Of a DNA stretch of 64,000 nt, positions 37,426-47,322 are shown one piece after another. This DNA comes from Amycolatopsis coloradensis. GTDB taxonomy: Bacteria; Actinomycetota; Actinomycetes; Mycobacteriales; Pseudonocardiaceae. The translations under genes were made by a program, and so were the position numbers. Each line of letters opens with the position of its first letter. Positions within the stretch are counted from its first letter, which is position 1. The notes below the pieces were generated by a model. It worked only from the letters and a program-made list of their open reading frames with translations, was not told the DNA's origin and made no database searches. The DNA lies in NCBI RefSeq assembly GCF_037997115.1, contig NZ_CP150484.1:6021547-6085546 (forward strand). The letters run 5' to 3'.

Positions 37426-38876
37426 TTGGCAGTCTTGACCAGCGACGATGCGGGTCAAGGGCTTACCGAGAGGGCTTTGGTGAAGATTCGACGCCTAGGG
37501 CTGGTTGCAGATCGTAAGGCAGCAGGCCACACGCAGGAGAGCCTGGCGGCGGCCCTCGGCCTCGATGTGAAGACGGTCCGCCATTGGGAGAACGGCACCT
37601 ACAAACCCAGCACGCATTTCCTCCAGCAACGTCTCGCCGAGGAACTCCGCATCACCCGCCGGCAACTCGCTCTACGCCTTGATCCCCCCACCGACAGCAC
37701 ACATAACCCATTCGCTGACCACGAGATGGACGCAGAACCGATAGCCGGTGATGTCCCTTCTGCATCTGTTCGCCCCGACCGCTCCCCCGAATTGAGCAGC
37801 GCAGGCAAGAACGTCATCAACTGGCGATACGATTCGTCGCAACCGGGAAGCCCTGAGCCCAGCGTGGTGCATTCGGACATACCGCAGCTTCGTCGCGTCC
37901 TGGACACGCGGGATCTGCCCGAGGACGGACCTGTTCGCCCCTCTTTCCGGACTGACGCAGGCTGTTCAAACGGTCGTGGCACGACGGCTGCAATCTGACT
38001 ATGCCGTGCTGGCGGCCGACGTCAACGAGCTGTTGCCTGAACTGCACCGAGCGATCCTCTCCGCACCGCTGACGCTGAAGCCTCACTACGCCGGCCTGCT
38101 CGCTCGCACGTATCGAGCAGCTGATGCGGTCGCGGACAAGTTCGGGTACTACGACCTCTCGGCACGGATCATCGACCTGATGCGTACCGCCGCGGCGCAG
38201 TCCGGAGACGAACTGCTCGTCGGCAGTGCCGCGTATGTACGGGGCGAGATCTACTTCGCAACCCACGACCTGGATGCCGGTGGCCGCATGCTGACGGCGG
38301 CGGCCGACAAGATTCGCGTCAGCGCGTCCGAGACCGCTGCGGCCACGGTACGGCACCTTGCACATGCGGGCAGCCGTCATGGCCGCGCGGGCGGGGAGTG
38401 CACTGCGAGCGCGCGACCACATCGAGGAAGCGAAGCAGGCTGCGCGTCAGGTGAATGAGGGCGTCCACCTGGGAACAGTGTTCGGGGTGCCGTCCGTACG
38501 TATCCATCAGCTGTCGCTTGCCGTGGAACTCGGCGACGTCGGCGGCGCCTTGCGATTGGCCAGCGGCTGGGCGCCACCGATCACGATGCCCGCGGAGCGC
38601 CGCTCACATTTCTACATCGACCTGGGACGCGCGTTTCACCTCGCCGATCAGCCCGAACGCGTGCTCAGCGCGTTCAGGGAGGCCGGGCGCATCGCACCTG
38701 AGCACGTTCGTGAACATTCGCAGGTCATCGACGTGGTCGATCACCTCGAGCTCACCACACAAGGGCAGTTGCGTGATGCGTTCGCGGATTTCGCTTCCGG
38801 CCTGGTGAAGCCGCAGAGCCGAAGCGGTTTCGGGCTGCAGTCAGGAAGCGAGCAGACGAGGAAGTTCGGCGAGTGA
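37426..38876 (+). pseudogene. XRE/TPR-type regulator broken by two frameshifts
   Basis: Three adjoining frames together make one regulator. The first has the helix-turn-helix (HTQESLAAALGLDVKTVRHW). The second continues from DLFAPLSGLTQAVQTVVARR through the helical region (GLLARTYRAADAVADKFGYY). The third goes on from YGTLHMRAAVMAARAG to the end (DLGRAFHLADQPERVLSAF). Each junction, near 37925 and near 38345, needs one base removed to restore the frame. Such proteins are about 400-480 aa when whole. It is probably a dead gene, though indel errors in the sequence would give the same picture. Its 3' end overlaps the convergent HAD gene by 36 bases. Confidence 0.75.
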
Positions 38877-39491
38877 GTCGATCACCCAGTCAGCGTTCTC
38901 GCGGATGATCGGGTCGCTGGCCCACAAGTATCCCCACGGGCCGCGGCGGATCAGGGCTGATCGCAACCCGGCGGCGCGGGCGGGCACGATGTCGTTGTCC
39001 CGATGATCGCCGACATAGAGAATCTCGTGCGGCTCCCCCGGCGCGAGCTCGGCAACTTTCTGGAAAAACTCGCCGTCTGGTTTCGCGACTCCCCACTCGC
39101 CGGACGTGGCGATGGCATCGACGGGCAACGTGAGTCGCCGGAGCAGCTCGGCGGCGCGGTCGGTTTGATTGCCCGCGACCCCGAGCCAATAGCCCGAGGC
39201 CTTCAAGGCTTCGAGTGCGTCCCGGACGTCGGGATAGAGATCAGACTCCTCGATCCGCTCGCCAACACCGGCCTGTTCCCGTAGCTGCCGCTCGGCAGCA
39301 AGATCGAGGCCGGGTCGGATGAGCTGGAACGCCTCAGCGTTGTTGAAGCCAGCCGCTGTAACCGCTCCCACCAGCCCGGACAAGGTATTCAGCGGGACTC
39401 CCAGCCAATCAGCCCACGCCCCCCACTCCCGATCGTCCTTGATCAACGTTTCGCCGACGTCGAACACAACGGAGCGGATCACGCTGGCCAT
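38841..39491 (-). CDS. HAD-superfamily hydrolase
   Basis: This 216 aa protein has HAD motif I as VVFDVGETL (nucleophile Asp near residue 11, but Gly where phosphatases usually have the second Asp), motif II-like VAGNQTD, Lys in WGVAKPDGEFF and motif IV as YVGDHRDNDIVPA. It is most likely a small-molecule phosphatase or dehalogenase-like enzyme; the D-x-G-x-T form of motif I is also found in active HAD hydrolases. ATG 39491 follows GAAAGGG. It is convergent with the broken XRE regulator. Confidence 0.8.
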   Translation of the reverse strand: MASVIRSVVFDVGETLIKDDREWGAWADWLGVPLNTLSGLVGAVTAAGFNNAEAFQLIRPGLDLAAERQLREQAGVGERIEESDLYPDVRDALEALKASGYWLGVAGNQTDRAAELLRRLTLPVDAIATSGEWGVAKPDGEFFQKVAELAPGEPHEILYVGDHRDNDIVPARAAGLRSALIRRGPWGYLWASDPIIRENADWVIDSLAELPRLLAS

Positions 39492-39723
39492 GCCCTTTCT
39501 CTGATCATCCACTGGGGACGTCCTGGCCGTGCTTCCACCGCAACGGCCTGGAGGTGCATAAAGGCGTTCAGGTTGCCGACAACGCCGTTCCCCGACCTTA
39601 GCGAACGTCGACAATGGACGCAGATCCCGAAGGCTGCACCTCGTACGGACGCGATTCGGCACAATGAACGGTGGATGATTCGCGCACGGGCTTCGGAGTT
39701 GATCGTGGCCCTACGCTGCCGGA

Positions 39724-40047
39724 ATGACAGATCACCTAGTCGTGACCACAGCCACCCCAGACCGCGAGTCCGGCGAGAAGCTCGCGGCCTCAGCCGTCGC
39801 AGCCCGCCTGGCGGCCACAGCGCAGGTCGTCGGACCGGTTACCTCGTTCTTCTGGCACCTTGGCAAGTCTGGCCTGGGTGAAGAGTTCAACGTGACCTTC
39901 AAGACGACTGACGGAAGGTACGCCGAGTTGGAAGCGCACATCATCGCGAATCACCCGTGGGACAAGCCTGAGGTGACGGCCGTCGAGCTGGTCAGGGGCT
40001 CCGCCGACTATCTGGCCTGGGCCGAGGACGCGACCCGACCCCGCTAG
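39724..40047 (+). CDS. cutA: CutA family protein
   Basis: This 107 aa protein matches CutA1, a small trimeric protein linked to divalent cation tolerance. It shows VVTTATPDRESGEKLAASAV near the N-terminus, TSFFWHLGKSGLGEEFNVTF (the W-x-G-x-x-x-x-x-E-E block), and YAELEAHIIANHPWDKPEVT. Length and motif order are normal. It stands alone on the plus strand. Confidence 0.9.
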   Translation: MTDHLVVTTATPDRESGEKLAASAVAARLAATAQVVGPVTSFFWHLGKSGLGEEFNVTFKTTDGRYAELEAHIIANHPWDKPEVTAVELVRGSADYLAWAEDATRPR

Positions 40048-40272
40048 AGCCCCAGGCGGGCGAGCAAGTCCGCGACGGCAGGGCATGTGCAGCGGCGAGC
40101 CAGGCGGCGCGCCACCGTTTTCGTACCCCGCGCCGGACGTACCGATCTGAGGCTGGCAGGCAGCTCCGCCGCGTGGACGAGAGTATCTCCACCGCTTGTT
40201 CGACCTCCCGTGCTAGGAGGCAGGACGGGGCCAGCCAGTCTCCGTGTAGAAGTCGGAGCCTGACCGCTACAC

Positions 40273-41496
40273 CTAGGCGATAACGTCGTAGTGAGCGGCG
40301 AGCTCGGCAAACTCCGGGCCGCGGCGTCGCGTGGCGCGATCGACGATCCGCTTCATCGTGGCTTTCCCGAGTGGCTGGTAACGCACCCAGTCGGAGGCGA
40401 GGTCTTTTGCTTCGGCGAGCCACGCCAAGGCCGCGCGATCGCGGCGCAGTTCCGCGGCGGCGGCCGCAAGGTACAGCCGGTGGCCTGCCTCCCAAAACGC
40501 AGGAACGTCGCCACCCTCGACGTCGGGAACCGTGCCGGCCAGGTGGAGAGCTCGCTCGGGGTCTCCGGAGCGGACAGCGAGATCCACGCGCTGGAGCGCT
40601 GCCACGCGGGGCCCGAAAATCGCGGCTTCCGTCGCGGTGTCGCCGCGTGAGCGGATGGCGGCCGCGTGTGCTGCCGCCAGGAGGTCTTCGGCTCGGTCCG
40701 CGCTTCCGGAGGAGAGCGCGGCCGTGGCGGCGTTGAACAACAGGTTCCCGAAGACGCCGGCGCGGACGGGGTCGCGGTCGAGCATCCGCGGTTCGATGAC
40801 CGCGGCAGCTTCAGTGGCGACGCGCTCGGCTTCTTCGGCGCGGCCTTGGCGGACGAGGGTCCAGGCGAGGTAGCGCAGGGAGATCGCGGCTTCGACTTCG
40901 GGGGCATCGGATTCGGTGGCGGCGTCGAGAGCGCGGGTGGCCGCGGTGAAGGCGAGGTCATCGAGGCCGAGCCGTCCGGCGATCCCAGCGCCGAGCCGGT
41001 AGGCGGTGGACAGGACGCGGTGTGCGCCTGCGCGCTCTTCGTCGTGGGCGTCTCGGACGATGCGGCGGGCGTCGGTGAGGACGGCGGGCAGTGCGTGGAG
41101 AAGCTCGGCGTGGTGGCCGTCGACGTAGGCGCGCCATGTGCTGTGTGCGCTGGTCGTCAGTTCCGAGAGGGGCAGAACCTCGCGGGACTCGGCGAAGTCG
41201 TCCAGGCCGGGGATCCGGGAGTCGGCGGTGATTGCCCTCCGGAGGGGCATGACGTCGACGTCGCGGGAGTGCTGCTCCGGGGCGGCGCCGAGCAGCGCGT
41301 CGACCGTGACGCCGAGGGCGGTTGCGAGGCTTCTCAGGGTCTTCGGGCGGCACGTGGCGCGAATGCCCTGCTCGATCCGAGCCACGGTGTCGATGCCGAC
41401 GCCGGCGGCTTCGGCCAGTTGTTCCTGGGAGAGGTTCCGCCCTTTGCGGAACCGGGCGAGGTTCTCCGCGAACGGGGTCCGTGTGTCTCCGGTCAT
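40273..41496 (-). CDS. XRE regulator with TPR-like domain
   Basis: This 407 aa protein starts at ATG 41496 after a GGAGG. It has a classic XRE helix-turn-helix (FRKGRNLSQEQLAEAAGVGI, then TVARIEQG) in the first 70 residues and helical repeats to the end (LRYLAWTLVRQGRAEEAERV). This class of regulator probably senses peptide or stress signals in actinobacteria. It lies next to the NUDIX gene (28 bases from its end) on the same strand. Downstream, 40050-40270 holds a weak Cys-containing frame that is not convincing. Confidence 0.85.
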   Translation of the reverse strand: MTGDTRTPFAENLARFRKGRNLSQEQLAEAAGVGIDTVARIEQGIRATCRPKTLRSLATALGVTVDALLGAAPEQHSRDVDVMPLRRAITADSRIPGLDDFAESREVLPLSELTTSAHSTWRAYVDGHHAELLHALPAVLTDARRIVRDAHDEERAGAHRVLSTAYRLGAGIAGRLGLDDLAFTAATRALDAATESDAPEVEAAISLRYLAWTLVRQGRAEEAERVATEAAAVIEPRMLDRDPVRAGVFGNLLFNAATAALSSGSADRAEDLLAAAHAAAIRSRGDTATEAAIFGPRVAALQRVDLAVRSGDPERALHLAGTVPDVEGGDVPAFWEAGHRLYLAAAAAELRRDRAALAWLAEAKDLASDWVRYQPLGKATMKRIVDRATRRRGPEFAELAAHYDVIA

Positions 41497-41523
41497 GGCG
41501 CCTCCGGTTTCCGGCCATCCAGC

Positions 41524-42012
41524 CTAACTCCCGACGGGGCATCCGTCTTCGCAGATCACCAGTCGGCCGGAATGGGCGGCGTCCAGTGCGGCGGCGACCC
41601 GGCGAGCGAGGATCGGCTTCAGCTTGGGTGCGGCGTCGTCGAGCGACATCAGGTTGACAGAGACGATCTCGGGGTCGGTGATGTCGAGCCGCGCAACGTC
41701 GTCGGCGCTGATCAGACCGCCGTCGAAGATGAACGCGAGTCCTTCGGGCATGCGGTCGTCGGCGGGGATGTAGTCGATGACGATCAGCTGACCAAGCGGC
41801 CGGGTGATGCCGAGTTCTTCCCGGATCTCACGGGCAGCGGTGCGCCACGGCGGCTCCCCTTGGTCGCAGGCGCCGCCGGGGATGTCCCAATGCTCTTTGT
41901 AGGACGGCTCCACGATCAATACCCGGTCGTCCTCGTCGCGGTAGAGGGCGCCGGCGGACATTCGTTTCCGGTTGAGCGAGCGCACGTAGTCGTCGAACGG
42001 CAGGAGATCCAC
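41524..42012 (-). CDS. NUDIX hydrolase
   Basis: NUDIX enzymes hydrolyse nucleoside diphosphates linked to another group. The NUDIX box is complete: GGACDQGEPPWRTAAREIRE followed by ELGI (pattern G-x5-E-x7-R-E-x-x-E-E-x-G). The preceding LIVEPSYKEHWDIPGG segment fits one actinobacterial sub-family. The start is uncertain; I use GTG 42012 (product begins VDLLPFDDY), while GTG 42063 would add 17 residues. No ribosome site is obvious, so the mRNA may be leaderless. The substrate is unknown. Confidence 0.85.
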   Translation of the reverse strand: MDLLPFDDYVRSLNRKRMSAGALYRDEDDRVLIVEPSYKEHWDIPGGACDQGEPPWRTAAREIREELGITRPLGQLIVIDYIPADDRMPEGLAFIFDGGLISADDVARLDITDPEIVSVNLMSLDDAAPKLKPILARRVAAALDAAHSGRLVICEDGCPVGS

Positions 42013-42063
42013 GTCGCGGAGGCTAGCGTCTTGGCGCCGATCCGGCTGATCTATGCCTTTCAC

Positions 42064-42765
42064 GCCTAGTTCGCGCCGGTGTTGCCACTCAACTGGTCGT
42101 CACGGGCTGTGTTGTTGTCAATCACTCTGCGACAAAGTGCCTGGTATGAGAACACAGTGGTGGCGACAAGAGCATCGCTTGCTCGTCGTCATCACGCACG
42201 GCCAGGCGATCGAAGTGCTCGCCGGACTTGTGCGCAGCAACCAGGACGGCAGATGGCCCCGCAGGATTGCGATCGGCACCGGACCAAGCGCCGCGTTCAC
42301 TTGTCCCCGAGACAAGCGACCTGATCGATGCCCGCGATCAATCGCCAGGACCTGCCGCGCGTCGAGCGCCCCCGGTGACGGCGGTAAATGCGATGACCGG
42401 CGAGGACCGGAATCGCACTTCGCGTCGAAACCGTGTCTGACCGGGGACGGCGCCTTACGCAGAAGGCACGCGCGATTGGGAGTGTTGCCGACACACTGCG
42501 TCACGTCATGGCGACAAGCGCCTGGCCGTCTCGGCGGAAGTCAGCCACGAAGCCGACGGCAGTCCTTCGGCCCAGCATTCTGCCGAGCACCTCAGAGCGG
42601 TCTCCATGCCTGACGCCTCGAAGAATTGCCGAACACGCAGAGCTATTTCCACTGCTCAAACACCCAGACCGCCCGGTTGCTTCAGCCACCACCCGGTCGA
42701 CCGTCCTGGTCGTTCGCTCCACACGACCTGAAGATCACCCCAACAAAATCGAGAGGACATTGCAC
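42064..42765. other. Stretch without a supported gene
   Basis: No reading frame here shows a recognisable family. A short frame from ATG 42146 (MRTQWWRQEHRLLVVITHG) might be a gene relic. The promoter of the DUF574-like gene train that begins at 42766 should lie at its end. Confidence 0.4.
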
Positions 42766-43665
42766 GTGGGTTCCAGTGTCGCCACATCCCGGTTGATGCC
42801 GTCAGAGCAGCTGGCGGGTCAGGAGCGGCGTAGTCGTGTGCGGGTGATCGACGCGCTGGTTGACGGCAAGGACAACTACGTCGAGGACCGGAAGGTCGCC
42901 GACAAGATCGCTCAGGTGCTGCCGGGTGGTTTCGAGGGTGCGAAGCGTCTTTTCACCGAGGATTTCTGGTTCCGGGTTCGGGTATGCCGCATGTTGATCA
43001 GCCGCACTGAGGTGTCTCACTTTGTGCTGCTTGGCGTTGATCAGTGTGAAACAAGTGCCGCGCCGCTGCACAAGCTCATTCACCGTGACGCCCCTGATGC
43101 GGTCGTGGTGTATGTGGAGCCGGAACTGGACAGCGCGACCCATGCGCTCGCGTTCGACACGAGGACCAACGAGCGTGGGCCTGTCGTTCATGTGGTCCAC
43201 GACGACATCTACGACCCGGCCCTGCTTACCCGGCTGTTCGAGAGCTCGAGTGTTCCACTGGACGCCTCCGAACCAGTCGCGTTGCTGCACTGCGCCACAC
43301 TGCCGTTTCTCCCGTCCGGCAGCGGCACCACCCCGGCGGAGGTCACTGCGGGCCAAATCGACACGCTTCCCGAGGGATCGTTCATCGCTGTGAGCCACCT
43401 GTGCATCCCCGACGGCGCGGCGGCCGTCAGGGCGGCGAATGTCCTCGAAGAGAGCTTCGGTACCCGGCTTTGCCGCCCGGAAGCGGAGATCGCCACGTTC
43501 TTCGGGGGCTTCCCGCTTGTCGTTCCAAGCCCTCTGACAGCTCAGCCCGCGCTGGTTCCGTGTTCGAAGTGGTACCCGCCCGGTCCGCTTCTGGAGCGCT
43601 TCGCCGTGGACGACTACAACGTGGGAGCCGTGACGCACAAAGGAAAACCCTGGCCCTTTGCCTAG
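42766..43665 (+). CDS. DUF574-type methyltransferase-fold protein, SAM motif altered
   Basis: This 299 aa protein belongs to the DUF574/Methyltransf_19 group of predicted SAM-dependent methyltransferases. It shows RVIDALVDGKDNYVEDRKVA (compare D-Y-x-L-G-G-K-D-N-x-A-A-D-R), V-Y-V-E-P for the acidic strand-2 end, and LPEGSFIAVSHL in place of LPPGSYLVLSH. The glycine-rich motif I, normally D-I-G-T-G-L-P-T, reads LLGVDQCETS, so SAM binding is doubtful. GTG 42766 follows GAGAGGA by eight bases. It is the first of a plus-strand train with two further divergent paralogues. Confidence 0.75.
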   Translation: MGSSVATSRLMPSEQLAGQERRSRVRVIDALVDGKDNYVEDRKVADKIAQVLPGGFEGAKRLFTEDFWFRVRVCRMLISRTEVSHFVLLGVDQCETSAAPLHKLIHRDAPDAVVVYVEPELDSATHALAFDTRTNERGPVVHVVHDDIYDPALLTRLFESSSVPLDASEPVALLHCATLPFLPSGSGTTPAEVTAGQIDTLPEGSFIAVSHLCIPDGAAAVRAANVLEESFGTRLCRPEAEIATFFGGFPLVVPSPLTAQPALVPCSKWYPPGPLLERFAVDDYNVGAVTHKGKPWPFA

Positions 43666-43723
43666 GCATCCACATCGCAGAGGGCCGCCCCAACCGGCCC
43701 TGTCGTCCACAGGGGAGGACACC

Positions 43724-44353
43724 TTGCATCACACGCCACAGTCCACGACGACTTCGGACTCTGAGGAACCGGCGTTTCTGCCTGTGCTGGTGTTGTCCGC
43801 GACTGAGGACGAGCACCGCGATCACGTGATTCCCCGTCAGTTCCATCGGGATAGGTCCGCGGTCGCGGTCGGTTTGGTGGCCGAGTTCATTCTTCGGGGT
43901 GCGGCGACAATCAGCGGCGAGCGCGTGAAGATTCTCAACGGAACCGAGATCGAGTGGCTGGCCGCGCCGTGCGGTCGCGCGATCCGCGCGATCTTGTCCC
44001 GTGATCTGACGGTCGGCGACATGCTCGCTGAGATCGAGGGTCCTGCGTACAGGGTGGCCTGGAGTGTGCTGAAGCGGGAGCGCGTCGCACGCAGGAGCCT
44101 TCTGCGCAGATGGGTCCTGACGGATCCAGACCTAATGATCGAATGGCGTCACGTGCTCGCGTCCGCGCATCTGGGTCACAGCACGGACAACGCGCGGGCC
44201 GCAGCGCTCTGGGCGATTCTCCACGGCGCCGGGGTGCACCGTGTTCAGCTGCAGGCATCGGGTCTGCAGCCGCGCGACGCGTGTCCCGACATCATCCTTC
44301 CTCTGCTGCGGCCTATCCGCCGGACTCCGGCCATCCTGCGTCAGCACCGCTGA
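43724..44353 (+). CDS. GPP34-like protein
   Basis: This protein of about 209 aa starts at TTG 43724, close after GGGGAGGA. The helical blocks VAVGLVAEFILRGAATISGE and RAAALWAILHGAGVHRV fit the GPP34 (GOLPH3-like) family, whose eukaryotic members bind phosphoinositides; bacterial members are common in actinobacteria and have no known role. The match is by pattern only. It lies 58 bases after the DUF574-like gene and 92 before the lipoprotein gene. Confidence 0.5.
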   Translation: MHHTPQSTTTSDSEEPAFLPVLVLSATEDEHRDHVIPRQFHRDRSAVAVGLVAEFILRGAATISGERVKILNGTEIEWLAAPCGRAIRAILSRDLTVGDMLAEIEGPAYRVAWSVLKRERVARRSLLRRWVLTDPDLMIEWRHVLASAHLGHSTDNARAAALWAILHGAGVHRVQLQASGLQPRDACPDIILPLLRPIRRTPAILRQHR

Positions 44354-44445
44354 ACCAGCGCCCCAGCCGCTGTTCTTCTCCCCTGCCGGCTCTTTCCGGT
44401 CGGCACTCCCCGTCCCATTCGTTCTGCGTCCCCACGGAGACCTTC

Positions 44446-45453
44446 ATGACGAGATCGCCCCGCTCGGCACCCCCGCGCTTCTCCACCGTGCTTGGTTCCC
44501 TGCTTGTCGCCATGCTTCTGCTCGCTACCTCGGCCTGCGGGCTTCTCGGCGGCGGCACCGAAGAGTCTTCTGGTTCGCAGCCGAAGGTGGCGGCGACCTT
44601 GATGACGATCCTGGATTCCGCTCCCTTGCGGTGGGCGATCGATCAGGGGTACTTCCGCGCCGCCGGAATCGACGTGACACCGGTCCCCGCCGAGAGCGGG
44701 CAGGTCGGCATCACCAAGCTGCAGGCCGGGGACGCCGATATCGCCTACGCCGGTGATGTCGCGATCATCTCGGCCGTCGCCACGGGTGGCCTGGACCTGC
44801 GGGTGATCGCCCAGGCCGCGATGGCGGGACCCGAAACCATGTGGATCATGGTCCGTGACGACGGCTCGGTCCCGACGGTGGCGGACCTGGCCGGGAAACG
44901 GATCGCGCACAACGGCGTCAACGGTGTGAGCCACATGCTCATCCGCGCCGTGATGGCCACACACAGGGTCGACGACTCGACCGTGCAGTGGACGCGAGCG
45001 AACTTCCCCGACATGGCAGGCCTGCTCGCCCGCAAACAGATCGACGCCGCGCTGCTGCCCGAGCCGTACATCATGGCGGCGAGCAAGCAGAAGGTGAAGC
45101 CGCTGATCGATCCGATCAAGGGCGGGGGCTTCGAGCAGTCGATCCCGACCGGCAGCTACGTGGTCACGGCCGCCTGGGCGCAACAGCACCCGGCGGAGAT
45201 CGCGGCGTTTCAGCGGGCGTTGCGCCGCGCCGCGGCCGAGGTGACGTCGAAACCCGAGATCGTGCAGCAGCTCGCCGTGCGGGAGATGAAGGTCGACGCG
45301 GGCGACGCGCAGTTGATGAAACTTCCGATCTTCCCGCTCACGCCGTCCGCGGTGCAGCTGCAGCGCTGGGCGGACCTGATGCACAGCTTCGGCGTGATCA
45401 AGCAGCCGGTCCGTATGTCAGACCTGGTTATCGCTCCCCCACCGGACCAGTAG
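44446..45453 (+). CDS. Orphan ABC-type substrate-binding lipoprotein (NMT1/SsuA-like)
   Basis: This 335 aa protein has a signal peptide with lipobox LLLATSACGL (lipidated Cys near residue 29) and a periplasmic-binding fold of the NMT1/THI5/SsuA type: PLRWAIDQGYFRAAGIDVTP, then GDADIAYAGDVAIISAVATG and LRVIAQAAMAGPETMWIMV. Such proteins deliver sulfonates, thiamine precursors or similar compounds to a permease. No permease or ATPase gene is nearby, which is unusual. ATG 44446 has GGAGA upstream. It sits between DUF574-like genes. Confidence 0.85.
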   Translation: MTRSPRSAPPRFSTVLGSLLVAMLLLATSACGLLGGGTEESSGSQPKVAATLMTILDSAPLRWAIDQGYFRAAGIDVTPVPAESGQVGITKLQAGDADIAYAGDVAIISAVATGGLDLRVIAQAAMAGPETMWIMVRDDGSVPTVADLAGKRIAHNGVNGVSHMLIRAVMATHRVDDSTVQWTRANFPDMAGLLARKQIDAALLPEPYIMAASKQKVKPLIDPIKGGGFEQSIPTGSYVVTAAWAQQHPAEIAAFQRALRRAAAEVTSKPEIVQQLAVREMKVDAGDAQLMKLPIFPLTPSAVQLQRWADLMHSFGVIKQPVRMSDLVIAPPPDQ

Positions 45454-45536
45454 TCGCTGTCTCCGTCCGCCGCCCCCGGCACGTACCGCACGAGTGCGGC
45501 ACGCCACCACTCCCAAGATCACGAAAGCACGCAACG

Positions 45537-46445
45537 ATGCCTGAATACCCACGCCGATCCGCCTCCGCAGCGGTACCCGCCCCTGATTGTCCACAGTGGA
45601 TCGTCACACGGGCCGGGGTCCGGGCCGCGCTGGGCGGCCGCAGGGACGACCCGGGGGCCCTGTCGGCGGCGTGGCGCATCCGTGAGTGCATGCCCGCCTT
45701 CGCAGAGACGATCACGGCCGAACACGAGTTCCGGGACCGTGTCCTCGCCCAGGCGTCTAGGGACGGTTTCCGGCAGTACGTCGTCGTCGATCCCGACCTC
45801 CCACCATGGATGCCCGTACACGAGGTGCTGCCGGCCAGCAGCGGGACTCGCGTGCTGTACCTGCTCAGTGACACCGAATCCGCAGTGCGGTCCTGGATGG
45901 TCGCGACCTACCACGACAACCCGGATGTCAGCTGGATGTCCTCCTATCCCGGCCTCGGCGCCTGCCTGCGCGTGGCCGCCGGGACCGGGGAGATCACCCT
46001 CGACGCACCGATCTGGGTTGTGCTGTCCTCCGCGCTCCAGCACACCTGGGATCCGCAGGCACTGCTCGCTGACCTGTGGGACGTGCTGCCTGCGGAAAGC
46101 CGGGTGTCGGTCACCCACGTAGCCCCACAGCACCCGGCCACGACCCCGGATTTGGGACGCTCGCCGGTGGAGGCCGCGTTCACGAGCTCCCTGCCATCGC
46201 CGCTGATCCTGCGCCCCATCTCTGAAGTGCTGGACATGTTCACCGATCCGCACGAATGGGACCTCCTCCGGTGCCACGGCGTGGAGATCCAGGCCTCGCC
46301 GGACACCGCAACGTCAGTGTCCACCCCGGACACAGCGTCGGAGCTGATCACGGTGATCGCACGCCGCCCGCCCCGCACGAGACCACTTCCGTCTAACAGC
46401 ACCGTCGATCACGCGAGGAACCCCGGCCATGACCTCGACGCCTGA
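45537..46445 (+). CDS. Divergent DUF574-like protein
   Basis: This 302 aa protein follows the DUF574 layout (FRDRVLAQASRDGFRQYVVV aligned to the helix before motif I, then the RVLYLLSDTESAVRSWMVA block, ending with a domain rich in loops). Motif I (D-I-G-T-G-L-P) is replaced by VVDPDLPPW, so it probably cannot bind SAM in the normal way. The catalytic role is therefore doubtful and a binding or regulatory role is possible. ATG 45537. Its end overlaps the next gene by 17 bases. Confidence 0.6.
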   Translation: MPEYPRRSASAAVPAPDCPQWIVTRAGVRAALGGRRDDPGALSAAWRIRECMPAFAETITAEHEFRDRVLAQASRDGFRQYVVVDPDLPPWMPVHEVLPASSGTRVLYLLSDTESAVRSWMVATYHDNPDVSWMSSYPGLGACLRVAAGTGEITLDAPIWVVLSSALQHTWDPQALLADLWDVLPAESRVSVTHVAPQHPATTPDLGRSPVEAAFTSSLPSPLILRPISEVLDMFTDPHEWDLLRCHGVEIQASPDTATSVSTPDTASELITVIARRPPRTRPLPSNSTVDHARNPGHDLDA

Positions 46446-47322
46446 CCCGTACTTCCTCACCCCGCAAGGGACCGTCCCCGATCAGCAAGCCGAAACCGAC
46501 AACCCGACCATCGGCCGTATCAACGGCTTCCTCCTCGACGAGACCTTCGAGGTCCGATCCGATGGAGTCTTCGCCGCGGACCGGGAACTGGCAAAGCGCA
46601 TCGACGCAGACGTGCCCGGCTACCGCTGGTGCGTGCTGGCGCAGCACCGTTTCCTCTACGACGTCATCGCGTTCGCCGCCGAGGAGCGAGGGATCAGCCA
46701 GTTCGTGGTCCTGCGCGCCCCGCTGCCTCTCGGGCCGGAGAAGAAGACTCCGTACACCCTGGCCAAGGCATACGTCGGTGCACCCAGCATGGTGCTGGTG
46801 GCTCGCGAAAACATGCTTTTCGGCCATCAGGAGACGGCCCTGGCCGTGCTGGAGGTGGAACGAGGCGCGGCAGTCAAGGCCGCAGTCCACGAGGTCCACC
46901 GGCCGCTGCACGAAGTCCATCAGCGCGGGAACTGGTCGCTGGACCTCACAGCACCGGTGTGCCTCACGATGGTCGCCGATCCGTCGCACTGGCCTGGCGA
47001 CGTCACCGACCTGATGCGCGCCTACCACGAGGAACTCCCTCCCGGCAGCGTGATCGGCGTAAGCACCCTTGGCACCGCGCCTCCGGGGAGCGCGGCGGCT
47101 GCCGCGCTCGATGACCTAGCCAGGCACCTGGCGTTGACACCCGAGCCACAGCTGACCCCGCGATCGCAGGCTGAGGTCGAAAGCTGGTTCGACGGCACCG
47201 GCTGGAAGCTCGAACCCCCCGGCGTCGCGCCGGGGTCGCAGTGGTGCGGCCCGCAACCTGCCGACATCGCGGGTCCGGAACTTCCCGTGTGGTGCGCGAT
47301 CGCGACGAGGACCGCGTCGTGA
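46429..47322 (+). CDS. Divergent DUF574-like protein
   Basis: This 297 aa protein keeps the DUF574 entry GRINGFLLDETFEV..., then FAADRELAKRIDADVPG and RFLYDVIAFAAEERGISQFV, and the late LPPGSVIGVSTLG block. Motif I, expected D-I-G-T-G-L-P-T, reads VLRAPLPLG, again without the acidic and glycine residues needed for SAM. It is the third paralogue in this gene train. It overlaps its upstream neighbour by 17 bases and its downstream neighbour by four, so translation is coupled. Confidence 0.65.
   Translation: MTSTPDPYFLTPQGTVPDQQAETDNPTIGRINGFLLDETFEVRSDGVFAADRELAKRIDADVPGYRWCVLAQHRFLYDVIAFAAEERGISQFVVLRAPLPLGPEKKTPYTLAKAYVGAPSMVLVARENMLFGHQETALAVLEVERGAAVKAAVHEVHRPLHEVHQRGNWSLDLTAPVCLTMVADPSHWPGDVTDLMRAYHEELPPGSVIGVSTLGTAPPGSAAAAALDDLARHLALTPEPQLTPRSQAEVESWFDGTGWKLEPPGVAPGSQWCGPQPADIAGPELPVWCAIATRTAS

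Noticed and set aside
40044-40310. Small minus-strand frame after the XRE regulator (ends ADLLARLGL)
   Set aside because: Split over frames, no ribosome site and no recognised family; not strong enough to call.
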